Assembly (NCBI GenBank): GCA_030849065.1
Contig: JASAON010001554.1
Location: forward strand, 1 to 54,239
Origin: Jaenimonas drosophilae
Lineage: Eukaryota; Euglenozoa; Kinetoplastea; Trypanosomatida; Trypanosomatidae
Reading direction: 5' to 3'
DNA: 54,239 nt
Positions 37,594-48,177 of this stretch are shown piece after piece; within the stretch, counting starts at the first letter, position 1; every line of letters starts with the position of its first letter. The notes beneath the pieces are model-generated. The model was not told where the DNA came from and did not search any database. It saw only the letters and a list, made by a program, of their open reading frames with translations. A program made the position numbers and the translations under genes.

Positions 37594-39327
37594 TGTGGGT
37601 GCCCAGAGGAGTTGGTGCCGACAGATCACTGCCCCCACTACTCCCTGAGAGGAACAGAATCCTTCAGCGTGAAGGATGCATGAAGGGTGTGGGCGTGTGC
37701 GTGGCGAGCGAAGGGATCATTTCGCCATCCTCCACGCCGACATCGCCGTAGTTGCGCGAACACAATAAGAAAACGATGAATTCTCTCTCTTGATACTTTA
37801 GGCTTTTTTTTCTTTCCTTGTGTTTTGGTGTGTTCGTGGTTCTTCGTTCCTTTGCTCTCCTCCATTGTAGCCCCAAGTGCTTCCATTCCCTCTCCTCTTG
37901 TACAGGCGGAATCTCAATGATGGTGAGGGTGCACTTCTTTTTATTGTGGTTGGATAAATTTATTTTATCCGATTTCTAAATTTTGGGCGAGGGGGGTGTG
38001 CGTTCATTGTCTTCGACGTGAAGTGATGGAATAAAAAAAGTTTCCCCCCATACCTACTGCTTTGGGTGGATCAGTGGTGAGGAGGGAGAGCTGCGATTTG
38101 CGAGGGCTGGGCCATCTACTCAATGTGCGGCGAGGGATGAGCCCTTACAAGACACACGCATCCATCAAAAGTGTTGTTTGATCATATTTTTCAGTCGTGA
38201 TCGAAGAAGTGCCAACCTGACAAATGCATACATATATGGTGCGCGGTATGTTCATATATAGAAGTATATATATACTTGGCCCTGCATGCCCATGCGTGAA
38301 ACTGAAGCCAATCATCCCAGTCAAGCCTTCGCGCGACGTTTCGCATGACACACACTCCTCCATCTACACTCCGACATCTCTCCACGGCCGCCACACACAA
38401 CACCGCAGCCATGATGAAGGGCAGCTCTCGATGTTTTTCTTGCTTCCTCTTCTCTTTCTATCCATGGCCGCGCTACTTCGTGCGCCTCAGTCCAGCTGAC
38501 CCTGCCCGACGACCTCATGGCTCATTCACAGGAGTGGTGGGCTCACACTCTCCTTGGCCCGGCATGGGTAGCTAGGCACAAACAACCTTCTGTTCTTTCT
38601 TGTTTTGCTTCTTGTCGTGAACACGCGTGTTGCAACCACTTTTTTTTTTTCTATGTCGTGTTCAGCAATCATCAGTGGGAGATTGGAGGGCTCCAAGGAA
38701 GTGGGCACAGCGTAGGGGTGATAACGCCCCATTTGTGGGTATTTTTCATTTTTCCATCCCAACGAATCCACAGGTACGGTTGTGATTGGTACCTGCCCTA
38801 TACCGAAACCGAGGACCACCCTCCCTCATCGTCGTCTGCGCATGTAGCGTGTGAGATTGATGTGTGTATGTATGGGGGGGCGGTGGCGCGGGTGTGGGGG
38901 CTTGTGTGTCTCGCCCACCTCTTCTGCTCTTTCTTCCCCCACCTCCTTCACCACACCCGCTGCCCTCGCTTGCATCACCAGAAAACCCATCCTCCTCCAC
39001 TCTGGCGAACTACTTCCTGAACACGTCATCTGATGGAGCTCCCTTTCTCTAAGTGCCAAGGTTTTTGGTGGTACGTTCCCAAACCACCTTGAGCTACTCC
39101 TACTTGGTTGTGCTCAAGGAAGATAACCCGCACACACACAATTTTGCTCCTCTTCCTTCTCTCTCTTCTCTCTCTTCGTCAAAGTCATTGTATCGTGTTC
39201 TTTACAATCTCTCTAAACCCTTCCTTTCAAAGGCTCCCTTGCCATCGTACACTTCCGCACCTAAACACCCAAACACACGTACCTTCTTCTTGTTGTTACG
39301 CCATCTCGTCATTGATTTCATTTGACC
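37594..39327. other. 1.7 kb intergenic region between the amastins
   Basis: No gene supported. It contains a hairpin GGATAAA/TTTATCC at 37952-37970, a perfect 16-bp palindrome of TA character (38262-38277), T-runs (37806, 38640), and long C/T-rich blocks (39141-39240, 39283-39296) just before the second amastin. An open frame 38517-39020 lacks any coding character. The stretch probably contains the 3' UTR of the first amastin. Confidence 0.5.
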
Positions 39328-39915
39328 ATGGCCAAGAAGCGCGCTTTCTACGACAAGGACTACAGCCAGCATGTTGGTGCCACCATTCACATGGCCTGCA
39401 CCTTCATTGCCTTGGTGCTCATGACTACGGGAGTACCCATGCCCATCTTTGTTACACGGTCCAGCCCAAAGGAGTGCATGACGCTGTGGGGCATCCACGA
39501 TTCCTGCGGTGATCCCAACTACAAGTGGCGTGTGGAGCAAGAGACGTGCTACGACCGCAAGGTGCGCCTCAAGACGGCAGAGGCCTTTGGCGTTCTTGCC
39601 ATCTTCGCGCTTCTCGTGCTCTTCGCTGCGTGCGTGCACCAAATCAGCTCTGCTGGCTTTAAGCTCCAAACTCTCTTCATTGCCATCTTCACGATTGGAT
39701 GCACCTGCGTGCCATGGGCCATCGTGGCGGCGCTGTACTTCAACAACTACTGCGGCTCTGAGCCCAACCTCACTCGTGAGTACATGAAGTATGGCTCTGG
39801 CTTTGGCCTGATGGTGGCCTCCTTCGCTGTACAGGGCATTGGCATGATCCTCTGCGCCTTCCTCGAGCCCGCCGACGTTCAATCGAAGCGCCTGCTTGAC
39901 GACGATGAAGAGTAA
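39328..39915 (+). CDS. Amastin surface protein (second, diverged copy)
   Basis: 195 residues from the ATG at 39328; the preceding in-frame TTG is not used. It has four hydrophobic helices (about 18-42, 84-106, 112-138, 157-179). The amastin signature CMTLWGIHDSC lies at residues 50-60, in the same place in loop one as in the first copy. Loop one carries an extra Cys at 74. A possible N-glycosylation site NLT is at residue 147 in loop two. The tail is short and strongly acidic (DDDEE), unlike the first copy, which ends inside helix four. Identity with the first copy is low, so the duplication is old or the two belong to different amastin subfamilies. Confidence 0.92.
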   Translation: MAKKRAFYDKDYSQHVGATIHMACTFIALVLMTTGVPMPIFVTRSSPKECMTLWGIHDSCGDPNYKWRVEQETCYDRKVRLKTAEAFGVLAIFALLVLFAACVHQISSAGFKLQTLFIAIFTIGCTCVPWAIVAALYFNNYCGSEPNLTREYMKYGSGFGLMVASFAVQGIGMILCAFLEPADVQSKRLLDDDEE

Positions 39916-41468
39916 GTGCCACTTCAACCCCTCCCCCTTAGAGGATGGGACTGCACAGGCAGCGTGAGTGTTGTGCCACCACATCTCATTCTGCTTCTCC
40001 TTCGGCGTCAACCAGCTTCGCACGAAGTGAGAATTTTGTTTTTGTTTTGTGGAGGTTGATCACACACAGATATTAATTCGAAGACAAACACGAACACAAC
40101 AAAAAAGATCGATAGCACTGAGGGGTACACCGCCACCACCACAACCACAACAACTACGAACTGAACGACTGGACTCATGAGCACCTACATGGACCTACTA
40201 GCATAAGAGCCACCCCAACTTTTGGGCGATGGCAAATGCTGCACTGTGGTGGGCCATGAGTTTTTTTTTTCGTTTCTAGACTGTGATGGATGCAGAGCTG
40301 TACGGCACGACCACCTCCCCTCTTTTGTTTACGTGACTCTATATATTGATGGTTTTCTTTTTCTCTTTTTGTTTGGTCAATGGGTTGGTCTCTTGTGGCT
40401 TTGCTTTTGGCTGCAAAACTCTCACGAGGCCACTGACATGGAAATGTGAGAGATGACGTGTGCATCCACACTTTCTGTTTGTGTGCGTGTGTGCGTGGAG
40501 ATCGTTGCTCTGCCCTTGGGGTGGGGTGCCACAGACTTTTAATTGTGATTGCGCACCCCCACCACACACACACAAACACACTCGTGAAGAAGACTCCAAC
40601 AGAAGGCAAAACACTCTTTCTTCCCACACTTGTTGCAAGTGTCCATGACAGCAACAAAGAACTTTGTTGACGTGAAAAGGAAGAGGTCCAGGCACAGGAT
40701 GACAGAGCAAGAGGTGATTTCTACGTGTGTGTGTGTTGTTGTTGTTGTTGTTTCTTGTGTAGAAGTGGCGGTTCAACCAACTTTTTTTTTTCGCGAACTG
40801 GCCACGGAGGTACGAGTTACAAGCACACACACAAAGGAGGAGGAAGAGGAGCACATGCTTGTTGTTTTTGATGCGCCATTCATGCGTGCGATTCAGATGA
40901 CGATGTGAGACGACCCGAAAAGATACGAGTAGGCCAAGTGCGGCACTCCGTCGGGGGCTTTGGGTAAAAATGAAGGATTCACGTACGTACCCGTCCGTAA
41001 AGAGCTGCTGGCACATGCTCGGTAGATCATGTGAGGTGCACCTGCTCACTCCACACTCACTCTCGACCAGCTCCATCCGCCTCGTCTGTTTTTTTCTTTT
41101 CAATTTTTGTGGCAATCCACCTCCTCCCCTACCATTATCTCCACTCCCCTTGCATCTGATCATATGCCACACAATGAGCGATGGAAGCCAATACGGAGGT
41201 GGCAGAGTACTGCGCACTCGTTAGCATGCGGATGCTTTCCTTTCACATCAACCCGCAACTCACTTGCTTCTTCTTTTTTGTTTCATCTACACGTGTTCAA
41301 GAGAGAGCGGTGGGCAGATCCGCAATACACAAAAAAACTAGTTTTTTTTTTTACCCCTTCTTCGAAGTCAGTGGGTGGGGCCTTGCCGAGACCTGACGCA
41401 TACTCGCCTCAGATCGCAAACGAAAGTAGTGGCCTGTTGCCATTTAGAACAAAAACATAAAAACGAAG
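39916..41468. other. 1.55 kb intergenic region after the second amastin
   Basis: No gene supported. It is rich in AC/CA-type microsatellites (40081-40160, 40557-40580, 40816-40837), a GTT repeat (40735-40750) and T-runs (40259, 40779, 41341). Frames on both strands are short or low complexity. Probably 3' UTR of the amastin plus the leader of the HECT gene. Confidence 0.5.
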
Positions 41469-44400
41469 ATGAGCGGCTTCGTCTTCAACGGCAAGTCTCG
41501 CACAAGCGGCCTCAAACTGGCCAGAGATCACTGCCTCTCTCGTACGGATGTGTTGGCAACGGCACAGAAAACGCGACGAGCGATGGATGAGGAAAACCGC
41601 CGCACCACTGCGGCCACAACAATTCAATGCGCAGTTCGGAGGCATCGTGCGCAGCAAGATGTACTTGCACGTGCCTATCATGCATTGTATGCACTACACA
41701 ACCTAGCTTCCCCGACTAGTGACGATGCCGGAAGTGGTGCATCCTCAACGGCGTTGGTGCAACGATGGCAGCATGCGGCGTGGTGCTACTCCGCCGTGAT
41801 GCGTCGGCGTCATCTTCTCTCTCAGGCCTTTTGTAGTGCGCTGTTGGGGCCCACGTCAGGGGTGGAGAAGGGCCAGACGGAGGTGTTGCAGAGGTGCCGG
41901 CGCCCCATTACGGAGCTCATGGCCTCTCTCAGCACCTCTTCTGACGGCCATGACATGTGTGGGCTGCTGGATGGAGTATCACACAACACCATTGTTGCAT
42001 TGATTGAGACTTTGTTGCACGATTTTTTTGAATGGACCCTTCACCCCACGTTGGTGCATCGCACCACATCACCACTCGAGGTGTTGGCCATGACGATTCA
42101 CGCCATCACGCACCAACCGCGTCCCGCGCTTGTGGAGTCGCTGGCCTGCCTCGTCATGGATGGATGCCGCCGCGAGCTGCACAACTCACCACAGGCGCGA
42201 CGCCAGCTGGTGCCGATCCTCAGTGGTCTTATGGATTCCATTGCGGTTTTGCCATCACCGCAGATGTGTGCCGCACTCAACGTGGGCTGCGCGACCCCAT
42301 TGTTGGTGGATGCATGCTGGGAATCGTTGGCAGCGCCGCCAACCTCATTGTTGGGGCTGTGCTCCTCTCCGGTGAGCGTCTTGCTGTCGGTCAGTACAAC
42401 GCAAGAGGATTGCGTGGATGATGCATCCCTGGAGGAACGAGCACGTCAAGCTGCCATCCTCGTTCATAGCTGCTATACCAAGCTGGAGTCTTGCACATCT
42501 TCAACGTCCATCCACGTGCCATCCTACCGCCACGCCCTTCATGCGTTGTGCCGGCTGCTTCCGTTCTTCCGGGAGCTGCTTGAATCACAACTTTGTGGGC
42601 AAGAGGAAGAGAGTAGCAACAGCACCATCATCCTCGCGAACCCTCTTCATCGAGGTTGGATGCAGTGCATTGACGGCCTCCTCTCTGTGCTCTACTCCAG
42701 CCCTCACTTCCTGAAGCAGCTGATGCAGGACATTCAATCCCTTCGTACCGCAACAAACACCGACTGCCCGCACGGCATCACCTGCTTCTTGCAAGACCAA
42801 GGCATCCGCTTCTTTGCCATGGCACTGCGCGCCGAGGAGGAGGAGGCACGTCGTGGCTCGCCATCCTCCACTTCATCATCGTCTTCGCCACCTACAACAA
42901 CACTTTCATCTCCCATGGAGGCGTTGATGGGCGTATACGCTTGGCCCATTTATGGATTAACCTTGATGAGCTCATCCAGCGCAGACTTCAGGAGTAGCTG
43001 CGAGTGGGCCTGCTGCCGCATCGCCAGCGCGCCCAACATGTTGGCTGCTCTTTGGCGTTGTTTTCGCCAACGATCGCCAAATCTGCGTCGGCTTCTCTCC
43101 AGTGAGGGAGAGTGGGCGGAGTTGCTGGAGCAATGCACGCGCCCATCTCGCGCGGTTCATCCACCTCGATGGGAGAACGCCGCCCCACAGACAATGTTTG
43201 GGGAGAGCCTAGGGCTGCGATCCTGCATCCGCGTGGATGCTCCAGCACTCTCGGTGTTGTTCTTGCGCATGGTGGCCTACTTTCTGGAGGCCAGAAATTC
43301 TGTCGGAGGCTTCGATTTGCAGCTCATCATGAATGATGTGGAGCTGCGCGTCTTCGCCCTAGTGATGAAGGAGCTGGTGTACCGCGCATGTACGTTTGGG
43401 GTGGCACCAAAGTCCAAGACGGCGGCCGTGATTCACGTTGCATGCGACGTACTCGCGCAGCTCTACGCCCTGCGGCAATCACCCTCCTTCGCTGGCTATC
43501 CTTCCTTATGGATTGCGGTGGAGGAGGGGAAGGAGGCGTTGCTGCCTCTTGTTGGTCTTAGCTTAGGCGCCTGGGAGGATGAGGTGGATCGCATCCTTCG
43601 TGAATCATCACGCGTGGTGGAGGTCTCCGACAACAACAACGCGGTGGAGGAGTGCATCAGCCGCGATGCCTTGTTGAGCTGGGCAGAATTCTCGCCACGC
43701 TTTGAAGGTAGCAGCGGCTGGAACGCACGTGAGCGTCTTCTTCGTCTTCTCGTGCACGCACCCTTCACGGTGGCCTTTGCGGTGCGTGGCAAGCTGCTCA
43801 TGTCGCTGCCCCCACCAGACTACGATGATGGATCGAGCTTCATGCAGCGCGAAACACGTGTTTCACGTGGCACAACCTTTGCCGATGCCTACGCCCACTT
43901 CCAGCGCCACCCGTTGAGGTCCTCCATGGCCAAGATCCGTTTCGTGGATGTGTGGGGCCATGTGGAGGAAGGCTATGGATATGGGGTGTATCGTGAGTTT
44001 GTGCTCGCGGTGTGTGCCGATGGCCTCTCTGCGGAGCACGGCCTCTTCGCACAAACCGCAGATGGCCTCTTATTTCCCAACCCCTACAGCCTCGAGACAA
44101 CGGGAGATGAGGATCATCTTGGCAAGATTGAGTTTTTAGGTGCCATTGTTGGCCGTGCAGTCTATGATGGCATCCTGCAAGAGGCACGCTTTGCTCGCCA
44201 CTTCCTTCAGACCCTCGTGGGGCGTCGCAGTCATGTGCGTGAGCTCCACCACCTTGATCCTGAGCTGTACCACAACTTGCAATCCCTGAAGGAGATGAGT
44301 GAGGAGGAGCTGGAGGGTCTCGATATTCGCTTCACTGTTACGGTGATGAACCCGCTCGGAGTGGGGCAGGAGGTGGAGCTCCTCCCCAACGGTGCCGAGC

Positions 44401-44930
44401 AGCGCGTGAGTCGCGCAACCTACGAGCAGTACATCCAGCTGGTTGGGGAGTACAAGCTGAACCGTGAGGGCCACACCCAGACCATGGCCTTTGCACGTGG
44501 CCTGGGCAAAGTGATCTCCCCAACACTGCTGCGGCTCCTCAACTGCGACGAGCTGCAGCAGCTCTTCAGCGGGGATGGCCGCATCAACGTGGATGATTGG
44601 GAGCGGCACACCACCATTGATCAGTGCCCTGACGAGGATCGCATCTACATTGATCAGTTTTGGGCGGTGGTGAGGTCTCTCACGACGGAGCAACAAAGCT
44701 TGTTGTTGCAGTTCGCCACCTCGCTGAAGCGGCCTCCTCTCCTCGGCTTTCGCTATTTATCACCGCCCTTCAAGCTTCAGCTCCTCGACCCGCGGGAGGA
44801 TAGAGATCGGCTCCCCTCCTCCTCCACCTGCTTCTCGCTGCTGAAGCTGCCACGCTATTCCAGCATTGCCACCGCCCGAGAGAAGATCATCGCCGCGATT
44901 GAAGGAGCCCACTCCTTTGAACACAGCTAG
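41469..44930 (+). CDS. IQ-HECT E3 ubiquitin ligase (UBE3B/UBE3C-like)
   Basis: 1153 residues from the ATG at 41469. Transfers ubiquitin from an E2 to substrate through a thioester. An IQ motif (TTIQCAVRRHRAQQ, about 50-63) near the N-terminus may bind calmodulin. The middle (about 100-800) is helical, variable, and contains a Ser/Thr-rich linker near 460-480. The HECT domain occupies about 815-1153. It begins with KIRFVDVWGHVEEGYGYGVY, contains the N-lobe FLGAIVGRAVYDGI, and ends with the C-lobe STCFSLLKLPRY with catalytic Cys1121, followed by a 32-residue tail. The N-terminal IQ plus a C-terminal HECT is the UBE3B/UBE3C layout. Catalytic residues are present. It is probably cytosolic. Confidence 0.95.
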   Translation: MSGFVFNGKSRTSGLKLARDHCLSRTDVLATAQKTRRAMDEENRRTTAATTIQCAVRRHRAQQDVLARAYHALYALHNLASPTSDDAGSGASSTALVQRWQHAAWCYSAVMRRRHLLSQAFCSALLGPTSGVEKGQTEVLQRCRRPITELMASLSTSSDGHDMCGLLDGVSHNTIVALIETLLHDFFEWTLHPTLVHRTTSPLEVLAMTIHAITHQPRPALVESLACLVMDGCRRELHNSPQARRQLVPILSGLMDSIAVLPSPQMCAALNVGCATPLLVDACWESLAAPPTSLLGLCSSPVSVLLSVSTTQEDCVDDASLEERARQAAILVHSCYTKLESCTSSTSIHVPSYRHALHALCRLLPFFRELLESQLCGQEEESSNSTIILANPLHRGWMQCIDGLLSVLYSSPHFLKQLMQDIQSLRTATNTDCPHGITCFLQDQGIRFFAMALRAEEEEARRGSPSSTSSSSSPPTTTLSSPMEALMGVYAWPIYGLTLMSSSSADFRSSCEWACCRIASAPNMLAALWRCFRQRSPNLRRLLSSEGEWAELLEQCTRPSRAVHPPRWENAAPQTMFGESLGLRSCIRVDAPALSVLFLRMVAYFLEARNSVGGFDLQLIMNDVELRVFALVMKELVYRACTFGVAPKSKTAAVIHVACDVLAQLYALRQSPSFAGYPSLWIAVEEGKEALLPLVGLSLGAWEDEVDRILRESSRVVEVSDNNNAVEECISRDALLSWAEFSPRFEGSSGWNARERLLRLLVHAPFTVAFAVRGKLLMSLPPPDYDDGSSFMQRETRVSRGTTFADAYAHFQRHPLRSSMAKIRFVDVWGHVEEGYGYGVYREFVLAVCADGLSAEHGLFAQTADGLLFPNPYSLETTGDEDHLGKIEFLGAIVGRAVYDGILQEARFARHFLQTLVGRRSHVRELHHLDPELYHNLQSLKEMSEEELEGLDIRFTVTVMNPLGVGQEVELLPNGAEQRVSRATYEQYIQLVGEYKLNREGHTQTMAFARGLGKVISPTLLRLLNCDELQQLFSGDGRINVDDWERHTTIDQCPDEDRIYIDQFWAVVRSLTTEQQSLLLQFATSLKRPPLLGFRYLSPPFKLQLLDPREDRDRLPSSSTCFSLLKLPRYSSIATAREKIIAAIEGAHSFEHS

Positions 44931-45343
44931 CCTGGCTCACCTCATCTCTCTCTCTCTCTCACTCTCACTCTCTTCTTGTTATTCCGTACGTTGTTCTTCA
45001 TCTTCTGTTTTTGTTTGCAGATACGAAATGGTGTTGGGTGCCTCGACTGCTTCCAACGTGTGTTCCCCCCCCCTCCCCCCCCCCACACACACACCTCCCC
45101 ATCATTGATCTTGATCTTCGCGATGAGGCACGTTGGCTGAAGTGTAGCACCCTCGAGATGTTGGTAAAGAGGTGGGTTCATCCATTGCAACACATCTTCA
45201 TTATCATGTTCCGGTGCCTGCCTCATCTTGTACGTGATCCTTCGCGATCACACACACACACACACATACATACACATACATCATCATCATATCATCTTCT
45301 TCTGTTTCTTGTTGTCATTGCGAAGAGTAAAAAGGGTAGAGAG
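44931..45343 (+). promoter_or_regulatory. Leader region with two alternative trans-splice acceptors
   Basis: A strong CT-rich tract (44941-45018) ends in TTTGCAG with the AG at 45019-45020. A second tract (45288-45318) ends with the AG at 45324-45325, 18 bases before the ATG at 45344. Between them is a (CA)n run (45249-45266) and a short upstream ORF from the ATG at 45028. If the first acceptor is used, the leader is long and carries that upstream ORF. Confidence 0.6.
45249..45266. repeat. (CA)n microsatellite
   Basis: A CA run in the leader region of the PPR-like gene, between two candidate splice acceptors. It would form part of the 5' UTR only if the distal acceptor is used. Confidence 0.7.
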
Positions 45344-47860
45344 ATGTTCCGACGCACGGCGTTGGCTCTTGGCTCGTACATCACCAACCAGCGCGTCGTG
45401 GTGGATTGGTGGCAGCCACACTACCGAGAGGATGTGCATCAACAGGCCACGCACAGATTGAAGGAGGTGCTGGGGCGCGTTCAGGAGCGTCGCGACCTAC
45501 AACATGCCCAGGATGATGCACCACTACCGGCGGCGGAGACGGAGATGGAGCCAGCGTACCTCGACGAGGATGGAATGATGGAGGGCCATGCGCATGCCGC
45601 TGATGAAGGCTCCACGCGCAAGACACCCACGGATGCTCCTCGGGCAGAGATGCTGCTTCTTGAGGCCAACGCCCTTGTTTCCACGTTCACGGCACACAAG
45701 AACTCCGAGGACCTCAGTGCAGTGCTGCAGTACATCCGTGAGGTGATGATGGAGGAGCTCTCCCCCTACCACTACCACTCGCTGCTCCGCATCTTCAACC
45801 ATGAACGCAACAAGGATAATGCGATGCAGCTGTTGGAGGTGATGGCACAACGCGAGGAGCTCACGCAAGAGACCTACGCCCGTGTGGTGGACCTGCTTCA
45901 CTGCCTCGCCCCTCCTGATGCGCTGCAACGCATGCTCGAGGTGTGCCACCTCTGCCAGGATGCGCACGACGGCTCACTCTTGTTGGAGGAGGTGATGGGC
46001 TCGGAGAGCTCCACGGTGGCGGCCTTTGGCTCCGGTGAGGCCCATCGCGCGGCACTAGCGGATGCGGGCTCGATGCCAACGTGCTCCTCCACGAGCTCAT
46101 CCGCCCCGGTCCTCACGTCGCTGTTGCACCACGTCGCGAATGGCCGCACCGGCGGTGATGCCACCATCTCAGCCTTCGTCATTGTGGCGTGGATGCGGTG
46201 CATTGGCGTGGAGCGGCTGGGTGATTGGGATCTTGTGTTTGTGCTTCACGTGCTCATCACGCGGGTGGAGGATTTTCCGCTGTGGCGGAGCATCTTCGGC
46301 TCCTTTGCGGAGTGCAAGGAGGGGTGTATCACTCCGCAGGCCTTGATGGATCGGCTGGAGAGGCGAGGCCTGTTGGCCTCATCATCATCACTTCGAGCGG
46401 TGGTGGGGGCGATGCGGCGCTCGCTCGCACGTGCCTCGGTGGATGTATCGGCAGAGGTGCAGGTTGGTCTCTTGAACCTGCAAACCTCCAGCTTGGAGGA
46501 GGTGGTGGAGCGCATTCTCTCCTACGCAGAGTCTGGCCTCGGCCCTCATCACTACAATCCTGCGGCGCTGCATCACGTGCTGAGCCTCACGCACAGCCTC
46601 CTCCGCGACGATACGGAGGCGGTGCAGGTGCTGCGACGTGCCGCGGAGGCCATCCAACGCAAGGCTGGAGCCTCCTCCTCATCCACAACAACAAGCGATG
46701 AGGGTGAGGTGTTTGCCGTGCATCATCACCACTTGATGGATATGGGCAGTGTCTTGGCCAAGGTTAGCCAACGCTCATTGCGCGATTGCGGCGATGCCTT
46801 CGTTCATCTCGTGCAGCGTGTGGGGCTGACGGCGAATGAGCACAAATTGCGCGAGCTCGACCCGAGCAACGCCGAGCTGGCCAGCGGCCTCAGCGCGACG
46901 GCACTGCGGTGTCTTGGTGGGCCCTCCACCACCGCCACCCAGGGCGATTGCGAGCTGTGCGAGAGCACCACACTGGCCTTCATTCGCACCAACGAGGAGG
47001 CCCGCAAGGCGCTGCAGTGTTGCATCGCCAGCCTTGACAACACACGTCTCAATCAGAGCCGCACATCACGTGCGCTCTTCACGCGATTTGCTGAGTTCTG
47101 CTGCCGCCATCCGCCCACCAATGCGAAGCTCACGGCCAACGGGTTGGCAGAGCGTCGCAAGTGGGGGAGCTACCTCGACGCACGTGATACGGCACTAACC
47201 TTGTTTGGCTCTGCGCAACAAGCTCGTGATGCCATGAAGCACATGTACTACCATGAGAATCAGCTGCCACACCTGCGCTCTGCTGATGTGGTGGAGAGGG
47301 ATGTGGCGGATGTTTCGGCCATCTTCTTCCCCGAGACGCGCGGCGACGGGGTGGCGAAGATGATGGTGGATGAGCTCCCCCAAGGACGCACCTCACTGCC
47401 GTACCTCCGCTGCTCTCCCCATGCCGTTCCTCCTCACTTGTTTGATGAGTCGGTGTATAACCCATATCCGCACTGCCGCATCTCGACGAGCCCAGCCGAT
47501 GCGGAGCACATCACCGAGGATTTCTTCGCCGACTTGTGGCGCACCATGATGAATCGCTCCGTGATGGGGCCGGATCAGTGGTACGTGCAGAATCCAGAGA
47601 TGTACCTCCTCCTCATGCGTGGCCTGCTCTACCGATTGGATTGGGAGGCCGCCGCGCACCTCACCTCGCGCATGCTCGAGCACACCACCTTCACCTACAT
47701 GATGGATCATCAGCTCACGCTCATCTTCCGAGACATTGGCGATCCTGCCGGAGCGCTGGCCTTTAAGGTGGCAACGAAGTTGTTTGATGGCCGCATCGTG
47801 CGTGATGGCCAGGCCAATCGCACGGCATTCCACCAAGACCAACTGGCATCAACGAGCTAG
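45344..47860 (+). CDS. Probable mitochondrial PPR-like protein
   Basis: 838 residues from the ATG at 45344. The frame is open earlier, but the acceptor at 45324-45325 sets the start. The N-terminus MFRRTALALGSYITNQRVVV is a convincing mitochondrial presequence. The body is all helical. Pairs of helices of about 35 residues appear in two places, around 130-205 (for example the stretch with YHYHSLLRIFNHERNKDNAM) and around 720-800 (with LYRLDWEAAAHLTSRMLE), which resemble pentatricopeptide repeats. Kinetoplastid mitochondria have many PPR proteins in RNA processing and mitoribosomes. I cannot name the orthologue. Confidence in mitochondrial location is fair, and in PPR repeats moderate. Confidence 0.82.
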   Translation: MFRRTALALGSYITNQRVVVDWWQPHYREDVHQQATHRLKEVLGRVQERRDLQHAQDDAPLPAAETEMEPAYLDEDGMMEGHAHAADEGSTRKTPTDAPRAEMLLLEANALVSTFTAHKNSEDLSAVLQYIREVMMEELSPYHYHSLLRIFNHERNKDNAMQLLEVMAQREELTQETYARVVDLLHCLAPPDALQRMLEVCHLCQDAHDGSLLLEEVMGSESSTVAAFGSGEAHRAALADAGSMPTCSSTSSSAPVLTSLLHHVANGRTGGDATISAFVIVAWMRCIGVERLGDWDLVFVLHVLITRVEDFPLWRSIFGSFAECKEGCITPQALMDRLERRGLLASSSSLRAVVGAMRRSLARASVDVSAEVQVGLLNLQTSSLEEVVERILSYAESGLGPHHYNPAALHHVLSLTHSLLRDDTEAVQVLRRAAEAIQRKAGASSSSTTTSDEGEVFAVHHHHLMDMGSVLAKVSQRSLRDCGDAFVHLVQRVGLTANEHKLRELDPSNAELASGLSATALRCLGGPSTTATQGDCELCESTTLAFIRTNEEARKALQCCIASLDNTRLNQSRTSRALFTRFAEFCCRHPPTNAKLTANGLAERRKWGSYLDARDTALTLFGSAQQARDAMKHMYYHENQLPHLRSADVVERDVADVSAIFFPETRGDGVAKMMVDELPQGRTSLPYLRCSPHAVPPHLFDESVYNPYPHCRISTSPADAEHITEDFFADLWRTMMNRSVMGPDQWYVQNPEMYLLLMRGLLYRLDWEAAAHLTSRMLEHTTFTYMMDHQLTLIFRDIGDPAGALAFKVATKLFDGRIVRDGQANRTAFHQDQLASTS

Positions 47861-48177
47861 CGCGCTGCTGCACACCGCACACATGTGGTGATGAGGTGAG
47901 AGAGGCTTGTGTATGTGTGTGTGTGTGTGGCTCCACATGGGAATCTTCAAATCAACGTCTTACTGACCTTCTCCATAACAACACACACACTTCCTGCGCG
48001 CACTCTTCTTGTGGTGTTCGCCATCACGTGGATGGCTCTAACAATATTGTGTGTTTGTGGCATTTCTGATTCCTTCACCCTCCTCACTTCTCATTTTGAT
48101 GTTGCAGCTGTTACAGCCATCAACTACATTCATTCACATACACACCCAACAACAACAAGAACAACACATCCACGCAG
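47861..48177. other. Intergenic region, about 320 bp
   Basis: No gene. A (TG)n run lies at 47915-47929. The C/T-rich tract at 48068-48096 precedes GTTGCAG, with the AG at 48106-48107, and a further AG directly touches the ATG at 48178. Confidence 0.5.

Noticed and set aside
38517..39020. Plus-strand open frame of 167 codons between the amastins
   Set aside because: Starts in low-complexity DNA and its composition is His, Ser, Pro and Cys-rich. No splice acceptor or motif supports it.
39202..40023. Minus-strand open frame of 273 codons
   Set aside because: It lies exactly opposite the second amastin, whose signature and helices are clear. The antisense frame is a by-product of codon bias.
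40339..41217. Minus-strand open frame of 292 codons
   Set aside because: It covers microsatellite-rich intergenic DNA. The translation is dominated by Asn, His, Thr and Cys repeats and has no coding character.
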